Shown here: positions 40,544 through 47,939 of the stretch, in pieces
Numbering within the stretch: the stretch's first letter is position 1
Layout: the number at the start of each line of letters is the position of its first letter
Assembly: GCF_003944705.1 (NCBI RefSeq)
Contig: NZ_RWIS01000003.1
Location: forward strand, 186,001-250,000
Source of the DNA: Hymenobacter metallilatus
Lineage (GTDB): Bacteria > Bacteroidota > Bacteroidia > Cytophagales > Hymenobacteraceae
Direction of reading: 5' to 3'
DNA: 64,000 nt
The notes under the pieces: generated by a model
The model's database searches: none
What the model was told of the DNA's origin: nothing
Seen by the model: only the letters and a program-made list of their open reading frames with translations
Made by a program: the position numbers and the translations under genes

Positions 40544-42082
40544 ATGGATGAATTAACAACACTGGTAAGAATTGTGACAGACAGACGGCAAGCTGTTCTC
40601 CCTTTTCTCGACTTCTCTGATAGAAATTCCGCGCAAAAAGATCTACGACTCGTTCGGCTGCTGGATGGAGCACCCGTAGTAACCCAGACGCAGCTGGTAA
40701 AAAGCCTATATGGCAAAACCGACGCGAAAACCCAGGCAACCTACCGCAAGCTGAAATCAAGAGTACAGCAGAAGCTGCTGAATCATCTTTATTTCCTGGA
40801 TCAGACGGATCCGCGGCATATTGCCTCAAAACGGTATGAGCAGCAATGCCTGGGGTTATTGCATCAGGCAAAAATCTTGGCGGGGGAGGGTGAGTACAAG
40901 ATGGCCGAAAAGCTGTTTCGGAAGTTTATTCGGGTTGCGGAAGATGCTGAATTTACGCCATATACAGTGCTGGGTGCCCGTATTTTACGCAACATGTACG
41001 CCGAGATGCGCCAGCCTGCCAAGTTCAAGCGCATTGTAAAGCAGCTAGCGGCTTATCAGGCTAAAATGGCGCTGGAAGAAGAGGCGGAAATACTGTACGC
41101 TGAAATTAAAATGACCCTGAATCATAAAGTCAGGTCGCGCAAATTTTTACTGCACCAGATGCCGGCTTACCAGAACAAGCTGGAGCAGATTCATAAGAAG
41201 GTAAAAAGCTACAACACGTTTCACGTGCTGTACGTCACCCGATTATCGAAGGAGGAGCTGGTGGGAAATTATGAAGAGATTATCAACATAACTGCTGCCA
41301 CTGAAAGGGCTCGTAAACAGGGTAAAATCAATGAAAAGCGTTTCGATAAGCGGTTTAATAACTACATGAGTGTGTACGCACACTTGCGCTGCCGGAAGCC
41401 TGAGCAAGGACTGGTGCTAGCCGAGGAATATTTCAAGGATTTCCACTACTCCTCGGGCAACTGGTTTTACTTTCTGGAAACGTATCTGTTGCTGGCTGTA
41501 CATGCCCGGCAGTATGGGCAGGCCTTTGAGCTGCTGCAGCAGGCGCGCAAAAACCCGTATTACCGCAAGCAACGAGCCGCTGCCCAGCAGCGCTGGGAGC
41601 TGTACGAGGCCTACGTGCAGTTTGTGCGGCCTGAACAGTCGCCGGTCAAAATGCGCTACTTCACGCAGTTTGTGCAAACGGTACCCGATTTCAGCCGGGA
41701 CAAGCAAGGTTACAACGTAGCCATCCTGATTCTGCAGTTTATGCACTTCCTGCGCCGGCGGGATATTGAGGGGTTGCTGGCCCGCCTGGAGGGGCTGCGT
41801 AAGTACGAGCAACGCCACCTGCGCGACCCAGCTACGCTGCGTAGCCAGTTGTTTTTCCGGATGCTGCTAATGACAGTAAAGGAGAATTTTGTACTGGCAG
41901 CCTGCGAGAAAAAAGGGGCTCTGTTACTGGAACGGCTGCGCGCCGCCCCTCAGCCCGGCGAGGCCTACGGCGAAATCGAAATCATTCCCTACGAAGACCT
42001 CTGGGCCCTGGCCCTGGGTATGCTACGGCAGCAAGAGGCAGAGCAAGCTGCTGCTGAGCAAGCGGAGCGCAACCGCACCTGA
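40544..42082 (+). CDS. Uncharacterised helical-repeat-like protein
   Basis: I do not recognise this 512-residue cytoplasmic protein. It is Lys/Arg-rich in its first half and almost wholly helical, with TPR-like pairs of helices (RYEQQCLGLLHQAKILAGEG, YKMAEKLFRKFIRVAEDAE, WFYFLETYLLLAVHARQYGQ, AFELLQQARKNPYYRKQ). It ends in a Gln/Ala/Glu-rich tail. The first 700 bases are more AT-rich than nearby genes. It has no signal or membrane segment. It may be a scaffold of the SUS/TPR type or a regulator; this is open. Confidence 0.75.
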   Translation: MDELTTLVRIVTDRRQAVLPFLDFSDRNSAQKDLRLVRLLDGAPVVTQTQLVKSLYGKTDAKTQATYRKLKSRVQQKLLNHLYFLDQTDPRHIASKRYEQQCLGLLHQAKILAGEGEYKMAEKLFRKFIRVAEDAEFTPYTVLGARILRNMYAEMRQPAKFKRIVKQLAAYQAKMALEEEAEILYAEIKMTLNHKVRSRKFLLHQMPAYQNKLEQIHKKVKSYNTFHVLYVTRLSKEELVGNYEEIINITAATERARKQGKINEKRFDKRFNNYMSVYAHLRCRKPEQGLVLAEEYFKDFHYSSGNWFYFLETYLLLAVHARQYGQAFELLQQARKNPYYRKQRAAAQQRWELYEAYVQFVRPEQSPVKMRYFTQFVQTVPDFSRDKQGYNVAILILQFMHFLRRRDIEGLLARLEGLRKYEQRHLRDPATLRSQLFFRMLLMTVKENFVLAACEKKGALLLERLRAAPQPGEAYGEIEIIPYEDLWALALGMLRQQEAEQAAAEQAERNRT

Positions 42083-42154
42083 CAGTGAAATCTGATTTTG
42101 CCCACCACCTGCAAGCAAGTGCCAGCCAAAGCGGTAGAAATAATACGCTGCCGA

Positions 42155-42658
42155 CTAATGCCGGGCGGCAGCTTTGGAAGCTGGAGCAGGCTGCGCTGCG
42201 GGACGCGCAACGGAGCGGGCGGCCTTGGCTTTGCCAGCTGCCGGTTGTACCGCCGGCTGAGCCTGCACCAGGGCTGCGGCTGGGGCCGGAGCTACTTTAG
42301 CGGCTACAGTAGCGGGAAGCGTACCCGGAGCTGCGGCCACATAGCGCTGATATTGCGCCGGCGTGAGTACCTGCTCCAGCTGCTTGGTGTATTCCTGTCC
42401 AATGGCTGATAGTTTCTTCTGGAGCATATCCGCGTCGTTGGCGTACAGCTGCCGGGCATCGGCTTCCTGCGTGAGGCGCGCCTGCGTAAGGCGGCGCACA
42501 GGAAGCTGGCGGGCATCATCCAGAGAAATGAAAGCAGCTAGTTGGCGAGTGGCAGCCAATGCTTCGGTTTTGAAAGCGGAAGACGCTTCCTGTGCTTTCG
42601 CCTGGGCAAAGGACAACAGGTACACAGTTGCCAACAGTAAAACGAACCGGTGTTTCAT
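42155..42658 (-). CDS. Secreted protein with Ala/Pro/Lys-rich tail
   Basis: A 167-residue exported protein: signal peptide MKHRFVLLLATVYLLSFAQA, a helical middle (LTQEADARQLYANDADMLQKKLSAIGQEYTKQLEQVLTPAQYQRY) and a tail of Ala, Pro, Val and Lys repeats. The middle resembles small 'LTPAQ' periplasmic helical proteins in the Spy/CpxP or DUF4168 neighbourhood, but I would not assign a family. The tail looks disordered. Confidence 0.65.
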   Translation of the reverse strand: MKHRFVLLLATVYLLSFAQAKAQEASSAFKTEALAATRQLAAFISLDDARQLPVRRLTQARLTQEADARQLYANDADMLQKKLSAIGQEYTKQLEQVLTPAQYQRYVAAAPGTLPATVAAKVAPAPAAALVQAQPAVQPAAGKAKAARSVARPAAQPAPASKAAARH

Positions 42659-42825
42659 AGAAGGAAGCGGGCAAATGCCTCGGATGAGAGTGAAAGCCGG
42701 AACCCGGCGGGAGCAAGCGTTAAGCAGCCGCTAACATAGCGCTCAGCCACCTATCCTATCGTCAACATAAGCTGAACAGGGGCAGGGGCTCGGTCAAGTG
42801 TGAATAACGCGCTGCAACTGCATCA

Positions 42826-43443
42826 TCAGGGAATGACGTGCACAATGCGACTGACGCAGTGGCTGGAAGGGCAGGCATCGGGGCCGTTGCCGCGCAGGCT
42901 CATGCGCACGGCGTACTGGCCGGGGCGGCGGAAGGCGTGCTGTACCTGCCGGCCGTTGGTAACGTAGCCGTCCCGAAAATCCCAGAGCACTACCACGTTC
43001 TGGCACAGCGGCAGCTGCGAGTCCAGGGCGTCGAAGCGCACGGGCTGGCCAATGCGCACGGTGTCTACGGCCCGAAAGTTCAGCACAATCTCCTGGGTGA
43101 AATCAACCGGAATCAGCTTTTCGGCAGTACGCACCTCACCGGTGGCTTCTTCCAGCACATCCAGCTGTACGGTGTATTTTTTGCGCTCCTGGTAGCAGTG
43201 CTGCACCACGGGACCAGTGAGCTGGGTGCCGTCGCCCATAGTCCAGCGGAAGGTGAGCGGGCCGGCGTCGGGGTCGATGGCACGGCGGGCATCCAGCTCC
43301 ACGCACATTTCCACCAGGCGGGGCGCGGGGCAGTCTGCGCTTAGCGTGTCGCCGGCCTGCTGGGCCAGGGCGGGCCCGGCAGCCAGCAGGCCGGCCAGCG
43401 CCTGGAGTCGGCAAAAGAAGCGTACCAGACCGCGGAGCGTCAT
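42826..43443 (-). CDS. PKD-domain secreted protein
   Basis: A 205-residue exported protein with signal peptide and two PKD-like beta-sandwich domains: LTFRWTMGDGTQLTGPVVQHCYQERKKYTVQLDV and VLWDFRDGYVTNGRQVQHAFRRPGQYAVRM, each with the 'W-x-(F/M)-G-D-G' type core and a conserved aromatic end. Such domains mediate protein-protein or carbohydrate contact on the cell surface. It is downstream of the LytTR regulator gene by 25 bases and might be in its transcript. Confidence 0.85.
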   Translation of the reverse strand: MTLRGLVRFFCRLQALAGLLAAGPALAQQAGDTLSADCPAPRLVEMCVELDARRAIDPDAGPLTFRWTMGDGTQLTGPVVQHCYQERKKYTVQLDVLEEATGEVRTAEKLIPVDFTQEIVLNFRAVDTVRIGQPVRFDALDSQLPLCQNVVVLWDFRDGYVTNGRQVQHAFRRPGQYAVRMSLRGNGPDACPSSHCVSRIVHVIP

Positions 43444-43467
43444 GGGCAGGCAGGAAGTAGCGAAGCG

Positions 43468-44196
43468 TTAGAATTTATTCAGCCGCTGAAAAACCTCGCG
43501 CAGGTAGGTCTGGCCGATGGGAATGTGCTTGTTATCGATGATAACGGTGTTGTCTTCGATGGTTTGTACCCGCTTGAGGTTAACTATAAAAGAGCGATGC
43601 ACCCGCACAAACAATGACGACGGAAATTTTTCCTCCACGGCCCGCATGGTGCTGTACACAATCAGCTTGCTCTGGCTGGTAACGATGTGCACATAGTCGC
43701 CGAGGGCTTCCACGTAGCGCACATCGTCGAAAAGTACTTTTACCAGCCGGCTGTCTACCTTCACAAAGGTAAATTCCGTGTTCTGCGGAACTTCAATAGC
43801 ATCGGCGGCGGGATTGTTGCGGGCTTCCACAGCCTCCATAGCTTTCTGGGCCGCTTTCAGAAACCGGGCGTAACTGATGGGTTTCACAATGTAATCAAGC
43901 ACATCATGCTCAAACGCTTCCACCGCGTAGCCCTTGTTACTGGTAATGAGCACCACCAACGGCGGATTCTGCAGGGTGCGCAGCAAATCAAGGCCCGACA
44001 TCAGGGGCATTTCCACATCCAGAAACAGTAGGTCGATGGGGTGCTGGCGGAGTACTTCGGCGGCGGCAATGGCACTTTCGCAGCTGGCCACGTGCTGCAG
44101 GAAAGGAGTGTTGCTAACGCAGTTTTCAACAATCTGAATAGCCAGCGGGTCATCGTCGACGACCAGGCAACGCAATGGAGCAGTGGTTTCAGCCAT
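43468..44196 (-). CDS. LytTR-family response regulator
   Basis: A 242-residue two-component regulator. The receiver domain has the acidic pair in VVDDDPLAIQIV, phospho-acceptor Asp60 in FLDVEMPLMSG, and the conserved Thr/Ser and Lys (VLITSNKGY, DYIVKPI). The LytTR DNA-binding domain follows from about residue 140 (FTFVKVDSRLVKVLFDDVRYVEALGDYVHI ... FVRVHRSFIVNL). It is 33 bases from the hybrid kinase gene upstream on the same strand, which could be its partner. A TACCTTTG box lies 5 bases before the ATG. Confidence 0.94.
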   Translation of the reverse strand: MAETTAPLRCLVVDDDPLAIQIVENCVSNTPFLQHVASCESAIAAAEVLRQHPIDLLFLDVEMPLMSGLDLLRTLQNPPLVVLITSNKGYAVEAFEHDVLDYIVKPISYARFLKAAQKAMEAVEARNNPAADAIEVPQNTEFTFVKVDSRLVKVLFDDVRYVEALGDYVHIVTSQSKLIVYSTMRAVEEKFPSSLFVRVHRSFIVNLKRVQTIEDNTVIIDNKHIPIGQTYLREVFQRLNKF

Positions 44197-44201
44197 AGCG
44201 C

Positions 44202-44209
44202 CAAAGGTA
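44202..44209 (-). promoter_or_regulatory. -7 box (TACCTTTG) next to the LytTR start codon
   Basis: On the minus strand TACCTTTG is followed by GCGCT and the ATG. As a promoter it would give an almost leaderless message and would let the regulator be expressed apart from the kinase. The -33 part is missing. Confidence 0.4.
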
Positions 44210-44229
44210 CAAGCTGACTGGGAAAAAGC

Positions 44230-47200
44230 CTATAATTTATGTTCAGCTTCCGTGAGTCGACTCAGTAAAATAGGGTATATTGTAAATAATTGATTGTCAA
44301 TAAATTGAACTGATTCAAATAAGCTATTAGCCGGAATAGTGCTCTTGCTTTGCTGCTCCAGGTATTCCAGTTGGTCGGTGAGGGGTACCAGGCCGAAATA
44401 CGCCACTTGGCCCTTTAGCTTGTGGGCTACCTGGCCCAGTTCGGCCCCGGTGGCCTGCTGCAGCTGTTCCACCAGCGGCGGAGCCTGCTCCAGGAAGGTG
44501 CGTACAATCTGTTGCACAAACGCCTCGTTGCCGCCGGCCAACTCTTCCAGCAGGCTCCAGTCGGGTTGCAGGGGCGTATCGGCCGGGGAGGACGTAGCCG
44601 GCTGGTGGGGGGGCTGCGGGCCGGTGGCTGGTGGTAGTGCCGGTGCGGGCGTTGCAGGTGTTGCGGGGGGCAGCGCCCGGCCGGTGAAGTGGGCTAGGCG
44701 GGCGTAGAGCACGGCCGGGTCGAAGGGCTTGGCCAGGGTATCGTTCATGCCGGCTTCCAGGGCCAGCACCCGGTCTTCGGGCAAGGCCGAGGCCGTGAGG
44801 CCAATGAGCGGCAGCCGGGCCGCGTCGGGGAACAGGCTGCGGAGCTGGCGGGCCGCTTCGTAGCCGTCCATTTCGGGCATCTGAATATCGAGCAGCACAG
44901 CGTCGAATTCCTGCTGGCGGGCGGCTTCCACGGCTAGGCGGCCGTTGGCGGCAATGGTTACCTGCACGTTCCAGGCTTCGAGGGTTTTGCGGGCCACCAG
45001 CTGGTTCAGGTCGTTGTCTTCGGCTACCAGCACCCGTAGCGGCGGCGAGAAAGGCAGCAGCGCCCCGCTGGCTTCCGTCCGGACCAAGGCAGCATCGGCG
45101 GGCTGGCAGGGAACTTCAAACCAGAACGTGGAGCCCCGCCCTTCCTGGCTTTCTACCCACAGCCGGCCGCCGTGCAGCTGCACTAGGTTGCGGGCAATGC
45201 TCAGGCCCAGGCCGGTGCCGCCAAACTGCCGGGTGGTGCTGGCGTTGGCCTGCGAAAAATCCTCGAAAATGGCGTCCAGCTTATCGGCGGCAATGCCAAT
45301 ACCGGTATCCGTGACGCCAAAGCGTAGCATTGCGGGCGCATTGTCGGCGGCCGGCTGCACGCTCAGCCGCAGGGTAACGCCGCCGGTAGTGGTGAATTTT
45401 ACGGCGTTGCCCACCAGGTTTACCAGCACCTGGTTGAGGCGCACGGAGTCGCCGAGGATGGCAGCGGGCACATCGGGGGCTACCTCGGTGTGCAGGGTAA
45501 GGCCTTTGGCTTCGGTGGCAAACTGGAACATGCGCGCTACGCGCCCCACCAGCTCCGGCAGCCGGAACGGGGCCTGCTCCAGCGTCAGCTTGCCGGCCTC
45601 AATCTTGGAGGAGTCCAGGATGTCGTTGATGATGACCAGCAGGTTGTTGGACGACGACTGAATGGCCTGGAGGTATTCGCTCTGCTCTCCGCTGACGGGC
45701 GTATTACGCAGCAAATGGGTGAGACCAATCACTGCATTCATGGGCGTGCGGATTTCGTGGCTCATGTTGGCCAGAAACTGGGCTTTGGCCTTGCGAGAGG
45801 CTTCGGCGGCATCCCGCGCCATCACCAAATCAGCATTAATCTGCTCGATTTCGGCCTTCTGATGGCGCAATTCGGTGGTTCGCTCGCGCACGGTGGTTTC
45901 CAGCTGCAGCTTCTGCCGGCGCAACGTGGCGGTACGGGCGCGGGTGAAGGCGTACACCCCGGCTCCGGCCGCAAGCAAAGCCAGCGCGGAAAACCACCAG
46001 GTGCGCCAGAAAGGCGTGGCAATACTGAACCGGGAGGTAATTGGCTTCGACCAAGTGCCTTCGGAGCCCCGCCGGGCCCGCACTTCCAGGGTGTACCGGC
46101 CGGCATCCAGGCGCGGAAAATCGGCTTCGCCAGTTGTAGCGGGCCGGCTCCAGTTCTCCTGAAACCCCCGCAGCCGGTATTGGTACTGCCAGGTACCGGC
46201 TGGGCCCAGGCTGGCTACCCGGAAAAACCACGTAACGCGGTGGGGCCTGGCCGACAGCTCCGGCAAAGGCCCGGCGGGCTGGCGTATCCCGTCAACTTCA
46301 ACAGCAGTAAATGTGGCAGGGGCAGCAGCCGTGATATGAAGCCCCGACAACTTTACCCGTACCAGTCCCGTCCGGGACGCCAGTAACACTGCCGAATCGG
46401 CCGGTGGGAGCGGGGCCGCAACGTTGGGCAGCAAGTCGCGGATGATGGGGTTGTTGGGGGTGGAAATGGCGGTGAACTGCATCCCACGGCCCAGAGAAAG
46501 GTCGTTGCGGTGCTGCACTACTAGGCCGGTGGGCGTGGGTTGCAGACCGTAGCAGTAGTTGCTGGCCAGTCCGCTGTTTTGGGTGGTAAACTGCCGGAAC
46601 CGGCCGTTGGCAAAGCAGAACAACCCGTCGCCCTCGGTTCCAATCCAGACGCGGCCGGCGGCATCCTGGGTCAGGGTGGTGGCATCTACGCCGCCCGGCA
46701 CCAAACGGTGTACCCGGAAGCGGCCGTTTTCCAGCACAGCCAGGCCGGTGCCGTGAGTGGCAAACCACACCCGGCCCTGCCGGTCGGGTAGAATGGCGTA
46801 CACATCATTCTGGAGCAGGCCGTTGGCGGTGGTGTAGTGACGTACCTGCCGGCCAGTCACGTGAAAAGCGCCTTCACCAATGGTGCCTACCCAAAAACTC
46901 CGACTGCCGAGAAAGAAATTACTATTTGCTTTATCTAGAGTCAGGGTAGTGACATGCAGGTCAGCGGGCAAATGTGTCAAATCCGGAGGGTCGGTGTCCG
47001 TAGCCACCGATACAAAAGGATGTACACCCTTTCCGTCAGTTCCTGCCAAACTCCAATCACTAACAGGAAGCAATGCCGTTGCGGAACCACTTTGTAGTTC
47101 AGAATGAAAGTGTAACGTTAGTCCGTTAGGAGTGGGTAAAAGACGTCCCAACTGTCCATCAGCAGTTCCTGCTGCTATAAGAGCGCCTCGACCGGCTAAA

Positions 47201-47772
47201 GCCGTCAGCCGCGCCGCCGTTGGCGAGAAGCTCAGGTGCGCATCCGTCAGCCGCCACAGGCCCAGGCCCGTGGTGCCGATCCAGTAGGTTCCTTCGGCGT
47301 CGCGCAGTATCTGGTTGATGGCGGCATCGGGGGGCAGGGCGGGGTGGAACCGGCGACGGAAGCGGCCAATAGCGGCCGTATCAACAGTGGGTAGGCCTTT
47401 GACGCGGATCTGTTTGCCATCGGCAGCAGTGGCGCGCCGGAAGCCACTGCCTTGGCTAACGGATACGCCGCCCTGATAGTGGCTCACCCACAGCTGCCCG
47501 GTGCCCGCATCCAGGCTGAGCCGGGTTACGAAGTCCTCAGCCAGTCCCTCGCGGGTGGTAAACGTCTGGAACGTGGTGCCATCAAACCGCACCAGCCCTT
47601 CGCCGGTGCCAATCCAGAGGTAGCCGGTGCAGTCCTGGGCCAGGGCGTAGATAAAGGGCTGCGGCAGGCCCTCGGCCGCCCCGAACTGCTTGAGAAACTG
47701 CCGCTGCGGGAGCGGCTGAGCAACGGCAAAATGCGTGAGCAGGCAGAACAGGAGCAGCAGGTGGCGTATCAC
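44230..47772 (-). CDS. Hybrid sensor histidine kinase with propeller sensor domain
   Basis: About 1180 residues. A signal segment (HLLLLFCLLTHFAVAQ) leads to a periplasmic two-component propeller with repeats such as GYLWIGTGEGLVRFDG and GRVWFATHGTGLAVLENGRF, then a Y_Y_Y-type domain and one TM helix. The cytoplasmic part has HisKA (SHEIRTPMNAVIGLTHLL, His672), HATPase (LNQVLVNLVGNAVKFTT, GTGLGLSIA), a receiver domain (LLDIQMPEMDG, Asp962) and a C-terminal HPt domain (AHKLKGQVAYFGL, His1117). It senses an extracellular signal, often a polysaccharide, and starts a phosphorelay. The start is GTG at 47772; no ATG fits, and the frame extends upstream through a repeat. Confidence 0.92.
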   Translation of the reverse strand: MIRHLLLLFCLLTHFAVAQPLPQRQFLKQFGAAEGLPQPFIYALAQDCTGYLWIGTGEGLVRFDGTTFQTFTTREGLAEDFVTRLSLDAGTGQLWVSHYQGGVSVSQGSGFRRATAADGKQIRVKGLPTVDTAAIGRFRRRFHPALPPDAAINQILRDAEGTYWIGTTGLGLWRLTDAHLSFSPTAARLTALAGRGALIAAGTADGQLGRLLPTPNGLTLHFHSELQSGSATALLPVSDWSLAGTDGKGVHPFVSVATDTDPPDLTHLPADLHVTTLTLDKANSNFFLGSRSFWVGTIGEGAFHVTGRQVRHYTTANGLLQNDVYAILPDRQGRVWFATHGTGLAVLENGRFRVHRLVPGGVDATTLTQDAAGRVWIGTEGDGLFCFANGRFRQFTTQNSGLASNYCYGLQPTPTGLVVQHRNDLSLGRGMQFTAISTPNNPIIRDLLPNVAAPLPPADSAVLLASRTGLVRVKLSGLHITAAAPATFTAVEVDGIRQPAGPLPELSARPHRVTWFFRVASLGPAGTWQYQYRLRGFQENWSRPATTGEADFPRLDAGRYTLEVRARRGSEGTWSKPITSRFSIATPFWRTWWFSALALLAAGAGVYAFTRARTATLRRQKLQLETTVRERTTELRHQKAEIEQINADLVMARDAAEASRKAKAQFLANMSHEIRTPMNAVIGLTHLLRNTPVSGEQSEYLQAIQSSSNNLLVIINDILDSSKIEAGKLTLEQAPFRLPELVGRVARMFQFATEAKGLTLHTEVAPDVPAAILGDSVRLNQVLVNLVGNAVKFTTTGGVTLRLSVQPAADNAPAMLRFGVTDTGIGIAADKLDAIFEDFSQANASTTRQFGGTGLGLSIARNLVQLHGGRLWVESQEGRGSTFWFEVPCQPADAALVRTEASGALLPFSPPLRVLVAEDNDLNQLVARKTLEAWNVQVTIAANGRLAVEAARQQEFDAVLLDIQMPEMDGYEAARQLRSLFPDAARLPLIGLTASALPEDRVLALEAGMNDTLAKPFDPAVLYARLAHFTGRALPPATPATPAPALPPATGPQPPHQPATSSPADTPLQPDWSLLEELAGGNEAFVQQIVRTFLEQAPPLVEQLQQATGAELGQVAHKLKGQVAYFGLVPLTDQLEYLEQQSKSTIPANSLFESVQFIDNQLFTIYPILLSRLTEAEHKL

Positions 47773-47856
47773 GAAGGGCAAGATACAGGCTACGGTGGAG
47801 CTACTGCTGTTTTCTCGGTGGAAGCGTGGTTGGGGACGTTCAGTCGGGTTTTTAGC

Positions 47857-47922
47857 CCGCAGAGGGCGCAGTGTTTGCGCAGAAGGCGCAGAGTCGTTCA
47901 ACGGACTCTGCGCCCTCTGCGG
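47857..47922. repeat. Inverted repeat of GCGCAG words
   Basis: CCGCAGAGGGCGCAG (47857-47871) pairs with CTGCGCCCTCTGCGG (47908-47922); an inner hairpin GGCGCAGAGTC/GACTCTGCGCC lies inside. It sits between the OmpA-type gene and the kinase and lies within the upstream open frame of the kinase, a reason to reject that extension. Confidence 0.85.
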
Positions 47923-47939
47923 TAACCGACGCCGGAACG

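Noticed and set aside
47773..47901. Longer kinase N-terminus starting at a TTG
   Set aside because: It would translate the GCGCAG inverted repeat; the signal segment sits at the N-terminus only if GTG 47772 is used.
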